The position numbers and the translations under genes were made by a program. The notes under the pieces were generated by a model. It searched no databases and was not told where the DNA came from. It saw nothing but the letters and a program-made list of their open reading frames with translations. DNA of 64,000 nt from Mycolicibacterium chubuense (lineage in GTDB: Bacteria; Actinomycetota; Actinomycetes; Mycobacteriales; Mycobacteriaceae): positions 22,338 through 86,337 of the forward strand of contig NZ_JYNX01000036.1 of the NCBI RefSeq assembly GCF_001044255.1, read 5' to 3'. Position 1 is the stretch's first letter; the number at the start of each line of letters is the position of its first letter. Of the stretch, positions 51,359-59,154 are shown piece after piece.

Positions 51359-53895
51359 TCCATCCGCCCCACGTCGACTACGCGCAGCACCGCGACGCCC
51401 TCCTCGTCGGACGCTGTGAGATCGACCTCGACGTCGATACCCCAGTCATGATCGTCGGCCGGGTCGTCGAGGATCTGACGCACTCGCCAGATCTCAGCCT
51501 CGCGCTCGATGATCAGCAGCGCAGGGCCGCGCGCGTCGGGGCCGATACCGACGTCGTCGTGCTCGTCGAAGTACGCGTCGCCCGCGTCCTGCCAGCGCTG
51601 CGCCGTCCAGCCTGATCCGCCGTCGAGCGCGCCCAACTCGTCGTAGCGTTCCCGCGCGAACAGTTCCACCCGCCGGAACAGCGCGTTGCGGACCATCGCG
51701 GTGAACGCGCGCTCGTTGCCGGTCAGCGGCCGCGGCCGCACCGGCACGGCCACCGGAGCGTCCAGCGGCTGATCCGGACTGGTCAGTTGCTCCCACTCGT
51801 CGAGCAGACTCGAATCCACCTGGCGCACAAGCTCGGCCAGCCATTCGGTGATGTCGGTGAGCTCCTCGGTCCGCGCGGCGGTGGGCACGCCGGAGCGCAA
51901 CGCCTTGACCGCGTCGGACAGGTAGCGCAGCACCGCCCCCTCCGACCGGGTCAATCCGTAGACGCTGACGTACTCGCGGAACGTGAACGCCCCCTCCCAC
52001 ATCTCGCGCACCACCGACTTGGGCGAGAGCGCTCCGTCGGCCGCCCACGGATTGGACTGCAGATAGATCTCGAAGACCCCGGTCAGCAGATCGTCCAGCG
52101 GCTTGGGATAGGTCACGTCGTCGAGCAGTTCGATGCGCTCGTCGTACTCGATGCCCTCGGCCTTCATCGCCGCCACCGCTTCGCCCCTGGCCTTCTTCAG
52201 CTGGGCGGTCAGGATCTGCCGCGGGTCCTCCAGCGTCGCCTCGATCACCGAAACCACATCGCGCGCATAGCTTTCCGCGCTCCGATCGAGGACGTCGATC
52301 GCCGCGAGGGCGAATGTCGACAGCGGCTGGTTCAGCGCGAAATCCGGCGGCAGGTCGACGGTCAGCCGGTAGCGCCGCCCGTCGGGCTCGGGTTCGGGCA
52401 GCCGCTCGACGACCCCCGCCTGCAGCAGGGAGCGCGCGATCCCGACCGCCTCGCGGATCAGTCGCAGCTGACGCTTGCGGGGTTCGTGGTTGTCGGTCAG
52501 GAGTCGGCGCATCGCCTGGAACGGGTCACCGGGGCGGTCCACCACGTCGAGGATCGTCGCGGTGAACACCCGCATGTTGCTCGTGAGCGGCTCGGGTGCG
52601 GCGTCGACCAGACGCGTCATCGTCTTCTCGCTCCAGGGCACCATGCCCTCGGGAACCTTGCGCCGCACCAGTTTCCGACGCTTCTTCGGGTCGTCGGCCA
52701 CCTTCGCGAACTGCTTGAGGTTCTCCACCTCGTGCTCGGGCGCCTGCACCACGACGGTGCCGGCCGTGTCGTACCCGGCCCGTCCCGCACGTCCGGCGAT
52801 CTGGTGGAACTCGCGCGCGGTGAGCAGCCGGGTGCGGGTGCCGTCGTACTTCGACAGCGCGGTGAACACCACCGTGCGGATCGGCACGTTGATGCCCACT
52901 CCGAGGGTGTCGGTACCGCAGATGACCTTCAGCAGGCCGGCCTGGGCGAGCTGTTCCACCAGCCGCCGGTACTTGGGCAGCATGCCGGCGTGGTGGACCC
53001 CGATGCCGTGCCGCACCAGCCGTGACAACGTCGACCCGAAAGCCGATGAAAAGCGGAACGCTCCGAGATTCTCGGCGATCGCCGCCTTTTCGTCCTTGGT
53101 GCTGACGTTGACGCTCATCAGCGCCTGCGCCCGTTCCAGCGCCGAGGCCTGGGTGAAATGCACGATGTAGATCGGTGCCTGGCGGGTGTCGAGCAGATCG
53201 CCGACGGTCTCGTGCATCGGCGTGGTGGCATATGAGTAGAACAGCGGGACCGGACGCTCGGCGTGCGCCACCAGTGCGGTCGGCCGCCCGGTGCGCCGGG
53301 TCAGATCCTCCCGCAGGAATGTGACGTCGCCCAACGTGGCCGACATCAGCAGGAACTGGGCGCGCGGCAACTCGAGCAGCGGCACCTGCCACGCCCAGCC
53401 GCGGTCGGGGTCGCCGTAGAAGTGGAACTCGTCCATCACGACCACACCGATGTCGGACTCGGCGCCCTCGCGCAGCGCCGTGTTCGCCAGCACCTCGGCG
53501 GTGCACACGATGATCGGGGCGTGCGCGTTGACCGCGGCGTCGCCGGTCAGCATGCCGACGTTGTCCGCGCCGAAGACGCCACACAACGCGAAGAACTTCT
53601 CGCTCACCAGCGCCTTGATCGGCGCGGTGTAGTAACTGCGCCGGCCGGCCGCCAGCGCCGCGTACTGGGCCCCGGTCGCGACCAGGGATTTACCCGACCC
53701 GGTGGGTGTCGCCAGCACGACGTTGGCGCCGCTGACGAACTCGATCAACGCCTCCTCCTGCGCCGGGTACAGCGGGGTGCCGGCGGCGTCGGCCCACTCG
53801 GCGAACGCGGTGAACAGCGCGTCGGGGTCCGCGCCGACGGCACGGAGCGCGGTCAGGTCACTCAGGTCGTCGAGCAGTGGTCGGGCAGTCGTCAT
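51355..53895 (-). CDS. DEAD/DEAH-box helicase with C-terminal DUF3516 domain
   Basis: An 846-residue SF2 helicase related to Ski2/HelY. Walker A is ATPTGSGKSLVA, motif II VVMDEFHFYGDPDRGW, motif VI FHQIAGRAGRAGYD. The C-terminal third (PERLPEPEPDGRRYRLTV onward) fits DUF3516. It probably unwinds RNA or DNA/RNA structures in RNA processing, though the exact role of this family is unknown. The start at 53895 has no clear ribosome site but gives MTTARPLLDDLSDLTALR. It diverges from the LuxR-type gene over a 164-base gap. Confidence 0.9.
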   Translation of the reverse strand: MTTARPLLDDLSDLTALRAVGADPDALFTAFAEWADAAGTPLYPAQEEALIEFVSGANVVLATPTGSGKSLVATGAQYAALAAGRRSYYTAPIKALVSEKFFALCGVFGADNVGMLTGDAAVNAHAPIIVCTAEVLANTALREGAESDIGVVVMDEFHFYGDPDRGWAWQVPLLELPRAQFLLMSATLGDVTFLREDLTRRTGRPTALVAHAERPVPLFYSYATTPMHETVGDLLDTRQAPIYIVHFTQASALERAQALMSVNVSTKDEKAAIAENLGAFRFSSAFGSTLSRLVRHGIGVHHAGMLPKYRRLVEQLAQAGLLKVICGTDTLGVGINVPIRTVVFTALSKYDGTRTRLLTAREFHQIAGRAGRAGYDTAGTVVVQAPEHEVENLKQFAKVADDPKKRRKLVRRKVPEGMVPWSEKTMTRLVDAAPEPLTSNMRVFTATILDVVDRPGDPFQAMRRLLTDNHEPRKRQLRLIREAVGIARSLLQAGVVERLPEPEPDGRRYRLTVDLPPDFALNQPLSTFALAAIDVLDRSAESYARDVVSVIEATLEDPRQILTAQLKKARGEAVAAMKAEGIEYDERIELLDDVTYPKPLDDLLTGVFEIYLQSNPWAADGALSPKSVVREMWEGAFTFREYVSVYGLTRSEGAVLRYLSDAVKALRSGVPTAARTEELTDITEWLAELVRQVDSSLLDEWEQLTSPDQPLDAPVAVPVRPRPLTGNERAFTAMVRNALFRRVELFARERYDELGALDGGSGWTAQRWQDAGDAYFDEHDDVGIGPDARGPALLIIEREAEIWRVRQILDDPADDHDWGIDVEVDLTASDEEGVAVLRVVDVGRMD

Positions 53896-53971
53896 GGTGA
53901 CACCAGACTGCCCGATCGGCCCTCGGAACGCGCCAGTAGTCCCTCGTCTGCGGCGGTGCTCAACCCACCCT

Positions 53972-53987
53972 CAGTAGTCCGGTACTG
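53972..53987. promoter_or_regulatory. operator CAGTA-N6-TACTG upstream of the LuxR-type gene
   Basis: CAGTAGTCCGGTACTG. The same pattern is at 33914-33929 and 57098-57113. A half-site CAGTAGTCC also occurs at 53934-53942. Placed about 73 bases before the GTG at 54060, in the divergent gap with the helicase gene. Confidence 0.5.
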
Positions 53988-54059
53988 CAATATCGCCGGT
54001 GCCGGCCGAGATCGGCTGATACGCCCTCGACGGCGGTGGGGTGCTCCTACGCTTGACGC

Positions 54060-56666
54060 GTGCGGTTGACGTGGCCGCTCACAGGCCGGACGCAGGAAAC
54101 GCGGCTCATCGAAGCCGCGCTGCTCGATCCTGACTCCGCAGGCATCGTGGTCAGCGGCGCAGCCGGCGTCGGAAAGAGCCGGATCGTACGAGAGACGCTC
54201 AGCGTCTTCGCCGCGCGCGGCTGTTTGGTGCGCTGGGTGGTCGGGACGTCGGCGGCACGCACCCTCCCCTTCGGTGCCCTGACACCCTGGACGGCGACGA
54301 GCGGCGACGACAGCCTCGAACTCGTCCACGGTGTCATCGAGGCGTTGACGTCGTCTGAGGCGCCGGTGCTGGTTGCGGTCGACGACGTGCCCTTGCTCGA
54401 CGACCTGTCGACCGTGGTCGTGCACCAGATCATTCACCGCCGGCTCGCAAAAGTCGTGCTGACGATGCGCACCGGCGAACCGGTCAGCGATGCGACGCGT
54501 GAACTCTGGAAGGGCGGCGACTTCGACTGGCTGGACATCGCACCGCTCACACCGGAAGACACCGAGCGGCTGGTGTGCCTCGCCGTCGGGGGTCCGGTCG
54601 ATGACGTTGCGGCGCAGCGTTTGTGGACGTTGACCGAGGGCAACCCGTTGTATCTGCGGTTGATCGTGGAACAGGAGGTCGCCGACGGGCGGCTCGCCGA
54701 CGACAACGGCGTATGGACATGGACCGGTGATCCTGTGGTTCCTCCGGGTCTTGTCGAGCTCGTCGAAGCGCGGACGGGCGGGCTGCCCGAGGCCGTCAGC
54801 GACGTCATCGACGTGCTCGCTGTCGGCGAGCCCCTCGAATTGCGGTCACTGACCCGGATCGCCGGCGCCGAGGCCGTCGAGGAGGCAGACAGGCGCGGCC
54901 TGATCTCCTGCGAATCGGCCGATGGCTGCGTGCACGTCCGTCTGGCTCATCCGCTGTACGGCGAGGTGCGTCGCCGCCGTGCCGCTCAGACCACATTGCG
55001 CCGCCTCCGAGGCGTCGTCGCCTCCGAACTGGCCGCGACCGAATCGCGGGACGACGTCCATGCCGTGGTCCGCCGGGCGGCCCTGAGCGTCGACTCCAAT
55101 CTCGAACACGACGTCGACCTGCTGCTCGACGCAGCACGCGGGGCAGCCTGGATGCTCGATCTGCCTCTGGCCAACCGGCTGGCCGAGGCCGCGATCGCCG
55201 CCGGTGGGCGGGTCGAGGCGAGCTTGATCCGCGCCTTCGTGCTGTCCTGGGCCGGCAAGGGCGCCGCCGCAGAGGCCGTGCTCGCCGACGTCGACACGGG
55301 CGCCCTCACCGCTGTCGAGCAGGCACGGGTGACGTACCTGAGGGCGGTCAATCTGTTCTTCACACTCGCCGACCCCGACGCCGCGCTGGCTCTGGTCGAC
55401 CGCACCACGGGCGCTGAACCGCCGGAGCGGCATTGCTTCGACGCCTTCCGGTGTGTGGCCGCGGCGGCGCTGGGCGATCCGCACGCCGCTCGTGCGCTTT
55501 CGCGGTCCTTCGACGCGAGTCTGCTGCCCGATCACCTCGAGCGCCGCCTGACGGCATGGGCGGTGACGGTTGCCTGCGGGGAAGCAGGTGCGGCAGCCGA
55601 GGCGGTGGCCGTCGCGACTGCGGGCTACGCCATTCCGGTGCGGGCGTTCATCGTCATCTCCGACGCCCACATCAACGCACTGCTGCTGGCGGGTGACACG
55701 GCCGGGGCCCAGGAGGTCGCGCAGATGATGCGCGGGCGCGCCATGGCCTCGCGGAGCACTCCGTTCGGACAGATCGCCGACGCTGTGACCGGGCTGGCCG
55801 AGCTGGGCGCAGGTCACCTCGACCAGGCATGCACAAGTCTGTCCACCGCATTGCAGCGCGTCACCGCATGGAACACCGCAACCGGCTTCCGCTACCGGTA
55901 CGAGATCCTGCTCACCACTGCGCTTGCGATGCGCGGACACACCCACGATGCGCTCGTGGCGCAGGCTGCGATGGAAGCCGACCGCCATCCCGGGTGGCGG
56001 TACCTCGACTACACCCGGGCGATCGCCGCCGGATGGGTCGCCGGAGCGCAGGGTGCTGTCAGCGAAGCGATCTCGATGGTCCGGAAGGCGGCCGAGGATG
56101 CCGGAGCTCGCGGCCAATACGCGGCCGAGGTGATGTGTCTGCAGACGGCGACCCAGTTCGGCGATGCGTCCACCGCCGACCGTCTCCATGAGCTGCAGAC
56201 TCGTGTCGAGGGTCCGCGTGTCGGCGTCGCGGCGCGCTTCGCTGATGTCGTGGGTTGCTCGGACGGCTGCGAACTCGAGCTGGTATCACAACGATTCGAA
56301 GAGATCGGCGACCTGGTCGCTGCCGCCGACGCGGCGGCGCACGCCGCGATCTGCTTCCGCGCCAGGAGCTTGCGCGGTTCCGCATTGCGGTGTTCCCTGC
56401 GCGCCGACGCCCTGGCAAAGGCCTGCGGCGGCGCCCGGACCCCAGCGCTCCGACGATGCACCGACCACCTGCCGTTGACCACTCGCGAACGCGAAATCGT
56501 GATGCTCCTCGGGACGTCGGCATCCAACCGCGACATCGCCTCCCGACTCAAGGTGTCCGTGCGCACGGTCGAGAGCCACATCTACAACGCCATGGCCAAG
56601 ACCGGCGCGATGAGCCGGGAGGAACTCGGGGCACTGCTGCCCTGTGGCAACGGTCAGCTCAGCTGA
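54060..56666 (+). CDS. large LuxR-family regulator with AAA ATPase domain
   Basis: An 868-residue LAL-type/MalT-like regulator. VVSGAAGVGKSRIVRE is Walker A at about 31-46; VLVAVDDVPLLDD is Walker B. A long helical repeat region follows. The C-terminal HTH is LTTREREIVMLLGTSASNRD then IASRLKVSVRTVESHI. These proteins hold ATP in a ready state and bind a ligand, then activate genes. The SnoaL-like gene converges with it by 13 bases. CAGTA-N6-TACTG sites lie both upstream of it and upstream of the SnoaL and His-rich genes, so self- and cross-regulation are plausible. Confidence 0.9.
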   Translation: MRLTWPLTGRTQETRLIEAALLDPDSAGIVVSGAAGVGKSRIVRETLSVFAARGCLVRWVVGTSAARTLPFGALTPWTATSGDDSLELVHGVIEALTSSEAPVLVAVDDVPLLDDLSTVVVHQIIHRRLAKVVLTMRTGEPVSDATRELWKGGDFDWLDIAPLTPEDTERLVCLAVGGPVDDVAAQRLWTLTEGNPLYLRLIVEQEVADGRLADDNGVWTWTGDPVVPPGLVELVEARTGGLPEAVSDVIDVLAVGEPLELRSLTRIAGAEAVEEADRRGLISCESADGCVHVRLAHPLYGEVRRRRAAQTTLRRLRGVVASELAATESRDDVHAVVRRAALSVDSNLEHDVDLLLDAARGAAWMLDLPLANRLAEAAIAAGGRVEASLIRAFVLSWAGKGAAAEAVLADVDTGALTAVEQARVTYLRAVNLFFTLADPDAALALVDRTTGAEPPERHCFDAFRCVAAAALGDPHAARALSRSFDASLLPDHLERRLTAWAVTVACGEAGAAAEAVAVATAGYAIPVRAFIVISDAHINALLLAGDTAGAQEVAQMMRGRAMASRSTPFGQIADAVTGLAELGAGHLDQACTSLSTALQRVTAWNTATGFRYRYEILLTTALAMRGHTHDALVAQAAMEADRHPGWRYLDYTRAIAAGWVAGAQGAVSEAISMVRKAAEDAGARGQYAAEVMCLQTATQFGDASTADRLHELQTRVEGPRVGVAARFADVVGCSDGCELELVSQRFEEIGDLVAAADAAAHAAICFRARSLRGSALRCSLRADALAKACGGARTPALRRCTDHLPLTTREREIVMLLGTSASNRDIASRLKVSVRTVESHIYNAMAKTGAMSREELGALLPCGNGQLS

Positions 56667-57046
56667 GCGATCACCGATGCCCCGTCGAGCCAGACGTTCT
56701 CCCGGCTGATCAGCCCGTCCCGGAACTCGAACACGTGGAGCATGCGGAACGTGATGCGCCTGCCCCTGCCCGGCACGCCGAGCATCGAGCCGATCACCGT
56801 TCCGGTCATGTCCTGTTCGAGGATCATCGCGTCGTCCGTGACGAAACGGCGTCGTTCCGACCACGTCTCGGCCAGGAAGTTCGCGGTCAGCTGAACGTAG
56901 AAATCCCGGGCACCGGCCTTCGACTGGTGCAGCCCGTCGGGGAATCCCACGACGTCGTGTTCGACGTCGTCCGTGTAGACCGCGAGCGCGCCGTGAACGT
57001 CCCCGCGACCCTCGGCCTCGAGGTGGCGGTCGATGAGCGCCCGCAT
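56654..57046 (-). CDS. SnoaL/NTF2-like protein
   Basis: A 130-residue protein of the SnoaL-like (nuclear transport factor 2) fold. MRALIDRHLEAEGRGDVHGA opens the fold, and GRRITFRMLHVFEFRDGLIS closes it. Typical functions are polyketide cyclase, ketosteroid isomerase-like or unknown binding. The ATG at 57046 is chosen since AGGAG lies six bases before it; ATGs at 57061 and 57088 are upstream options. It converges with the LuxR gene and diverges from the His-rich micro-ORF. Confidence 0.8.
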   Translation of the reverse strand: MRALIDRHLEAEGRGDVHGALAVYTDDVEHDVVGFPDGLHQSKAGARDFYVQLTANFLAETWSERRRFVTDDAMILEQDMTGTVIGSMLGVPGRGRRITFRMLHVFEFRDGLISRENVWLDGASVIAQLS

Positions 57047-57097
57047 GTCGCGCTCCTGCATGTACTCAGGGATAGCACCGCACGGCACCGCGAAAAT

Positions 57098-57113
57098 CAG
57101 TACTGCACTACTG
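57098..57113. promoter_or_regulatory. operator CAGTA-N6-TACTG between SnoaL-like and His-rich genes
   Basis: CAGTACTGCACTACTG lies in the 125-base divergent gap, 52 bases upstream of the SnoaL-like ATG (57046) and 58 bases upstream of the His-rich ATG. Same pattern as at 53972-53987 and 33914-33929. Confidence 0.55.
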
Positions 57114-57171
57114 ACGTCTCCCCGGTTGACGCACGCGACGATTTCTGCAGGTCGAACGAAGGGGGACCATC

Positions 57172-57333
57172 ATGACGCTCCACATGCCGCATCCGCACGT
57201 GCCGCATCCGATCATGCACTGGCGGGAGCACCACCCGAAGCACGTCAAGTCCGACTGGGACGTCCATCTGCACCCGCACCATCAGGCGTTCATCGAGAGT
57301 GCGGCGATGGCGCGGATGATGGACCACCTGTAG
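57172..57333 (+). CDS. 53-residue histidine-rich micro-ORF
   Basis: A 53-codon frame beginning MTLHMPHPHVPHP and ending MARMMDHL, with 13 histidines (25%), many in H-P-H or H-H pairs (WREHHPKH, VHLHPHH). GGGGGA lies six bases before the ATG, a strong ribosome site. No hydrophobic segment or cysteine is present. The pattern suggests transition-metal binding (Zn, Ni, Cu) but no family was recognised. It shares a divergent promoter region with the SnoaL-like gene and a CAGTA-N6-TACTG site. Its 3' end overlaps the convergent membrane protein gene by 44 bases. Codon usage is normal for the window. Confidence 0.6.
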   Translation: MTLHMPHPHVPHPIMHWREHHPKHVKSDWDVHLHPHHQAFIESAAMARMMDHL

Positions 57334-58174
57334 TCCGGCGCAGGCCGGCGCCCAGGGCCGCCCCGACCGCTCCGAGCAGGACGAGGGCGACCCCGGCGAT
57401 CAGCGAGTAGTTCAGCCACTGGTGGGCACTGCCTTCGGCGGTGCCCACCATCACCTCGGCGACGGTCCGGATGTCGCCGGTGGTGCGGTTCAGCGCCGCG
57501 TCGACGAAGCGGCGTCCCATCTCGATACCGGCCCAGCCGGCGGCACCGACCAGCAGGGCCGACACTCCGAGCGCGGTGAGCGCCCGGCCCCGGGAGCGCG
57601 CGGCGGCCAGAGTGAGCAGGGCCAGCACGGCGGTCAGCACGGCGGTCGCGATACTCACCCACGGACCCCAGGTCGCCAGCGGCCGCAGCTTCCCCGGCCG
57701 CAGATCCGGCGAGTCCACGGTGATCGGTACGGTCAGCGTGCCGGGCACCGCGAGGTCGAGGGTGCCCAGTGTGGCATCGAACGAGGGGTCCGAGAGCATC
57801 GGCGCGACGTCGATCAGCCACTGATCGGTGGAATTGCCCGCCGGCACCGCGCCGGTGAACATCCACCGGTGCGCGATCCGGTTGGCCTGCGCGAATTGCC
57901 CGGGAAAGCCGGAGTTGCGGGTGTAGGAATCGGCGACCGTGCGGACCAACTGCGGGTTGAGGCTGTAGCCCTTGTCGGCGCCCAGCGACAGCACCTGGGT
58001 GGTCAGTTCACCGGCCATGGCGTCCTGCAGGCGGGGGTCCCCCGCGGCCCGTGCCGCCAGCGCGGCGTAGCCGTCTTCGTCGACGATGTGCAGCTGCGCC
58101 CACACGGCAGGCACCGCCGACGCCAACGCGACGGTGGTGAGCAGCCACAGCATCAGCGCGGCGAGAAAGCGCAC
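57290..58174 (-). CDS. membrane protein, unknown family
   Basis: A 294-residue protein with an N-terminal helix (FLAALMLWLLTTVALASAVPAVWA) that could be a signal or anchor, a soluble exported domain of about 150 residues (VDEDGYAALAARAAGDPRLQ; GYSLNPQLVRTVADSYTRNSG), then three C-terminal helices (WGPWVSIATAVLTAVLALL; LTALGVSALLVGAAGWAGIE; LIAGVALVLLGAVGAALGAG). Start GTG at 58174. The fold and function are not recognised. It follows the second PPK2 gene on the same strand after 59 bases. Confidence 0.75.
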   Translation of the reverse strand: MRFLAALMLWLLTTVALASAVPAVWAQLHIVDEDGYAALAARAAGDPRLQDAMAGELTTQVLSLGADKGYSLNPQLVRTVADSYTRNSGFPGQFAQANRIAHRWMFTGAVPAGNSTDQWLIDVAPMLSDPSFDATLGTLDLAVPGTLTVPITVDSPDLRPGKLRPLATWGPWVSIATAVLTAVLALLTLAAARSRGRALTALGVSALLVGAAGWAGIEMGRRFVDAALNRTTGDIRTVAEVMVGTAEGSAHQWLNYSLIAGVALVLLGAVGAALGAGLRRTTGGPSSAPSPHSR

Positions 58175-58233
58175 GGACGCGTCCTCCTGTCAGGACGCGT
58201 GCTGGGCCCCATGTCGCCGCCGGGGCGGCTCCG

Positions 58234-59094
58234 TCAGTCGGCCAGCGCGCGTCCCACGATGAGCGGGTCGGGCCTGCCGACCACCTCGTGGTCCTTGTTG
58301 TCGTAGTCGAACTTACTCAGCACGTAGCGCATCGCATTGATGCGGGCGCGCTTCTTGTCGTTGCTCTTGACCACCGTCCACGGCGCGATCTCGGTGTCGG
58401 TCCAGGCGAACATGTCCTCTTTGGCCGCGGTGTAGTCGTCCCACTTGTCCAGCGACGCCAGGTCGGTGGGCGAGAGCTTCCACTGCCGCACCGGGTCCAC
58501 CTGGCGGATCGTGAACCGGGTGCGCTGCTCGGACGGCGAGACCGAGAACCACAGCTTGGTCAGGCTGACACCGTCGTTGACCAGCATCTGCTCGAACAGC
58601 GGCGCCTGACGGATGAACTCGGCGTGCTGTTTGGGTGTGCAGAACCCCATCACCCGCTCCACCCCGGCGCGGTTGTACCAGGACCGGTCGAAGAGCACGA
58701 TCTCCCCGGCCGAGGGCAGGTGCTCGACGTACCGCTGGAAGTACCACTGCGTCCGTTCCTTCTCGGTGGGCTTCTCCAAGGCGACGACGCGTGCCCCGCG
58801 GGGGTTGAGATGCTCCATGAAGCGCTTGATCGTGCCGCCCTTGCCGGCGGCGTCGCGTCCCTCGAACACGATGACGTGCCGGTGGCCGTGCGCCTGGCTC
58901 CACTTCTGCAGCTTGAGCAGTTCGATCTGCAGCAGCCGCTTCTGCTCCTCGTAGTCCTCGCGCTTCATCCGCTCGTCGTACGGATAGTTCTCGCGCCAGG
59001 TGTCCACGATCTCGCCGCCGGGATGCAGCATCAGGACGGGGTCGTCATCGTCGTCGTCGACGACGTGGAAGCCGGAGAGGTCCAGAGCAGTCAC
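58234..59094 (-). CDS. ppk2: polyphosphate kinase 2
   Basis: A 286-residue class I PPK2. Walker A is FEGRDAAGKGGTIKRFMEHL; IVLFDRSWYNRAGVERVMGF is the Walker B region; WDDYTAAKEDMFAWTDTEIA is the lid side. It uses polyphosphate to make GTP/ATP or the reverse, like M. tuberculosis Rv3232c. A run of six aspartates lies near the N-terminus (VVDDDDDDPVLM). The other PPK2 in the window (29610-30476) belongs to a different subgroup. GTG start at 59094. Confidence 0.93.
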   Translation of the reverse strand: MTALDLSGFHVVDDDDDDPVLMLHPGGEIVDTWRENYPYDERMKREDYEEQKRLLQIELLKLQKWSQAHGHRHVIVFEGRDAAGKGGTIKRFMEHLNPRGARVVALEKPTEKERTQWYFQRYVEHLPSAGEIVLFDRSWYNRAGVERVMGFCTPKQHAEFIRQAPLFEQMLVNDGVSLTKLWFSVSPSEQRTRFTIRQVDPVRQWKLSPTDLASLDKWDDYTAAKEDMFAWTDTEIAPWTVVKSNDKKRARINAMRYVLSKFDYDNKDHEVVGRPDPLIVGRALAD

Positions 59095-59154
59095 GCGCAG
59101 AAGTTATCGACCCCCGCGGACGGGAACGTGACGCGTGGGTGAACGGCCGGTGGA

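Noticed and set aside
57290-57333. His-rich micro-ORF dismissed as antisense of the membrane gene
   Set aside because: Only its last 44 bases overlap the membrane gene; most of it lies outside, with its own strong ribosome site, so dismissal was not justified and it was kept as a feature.
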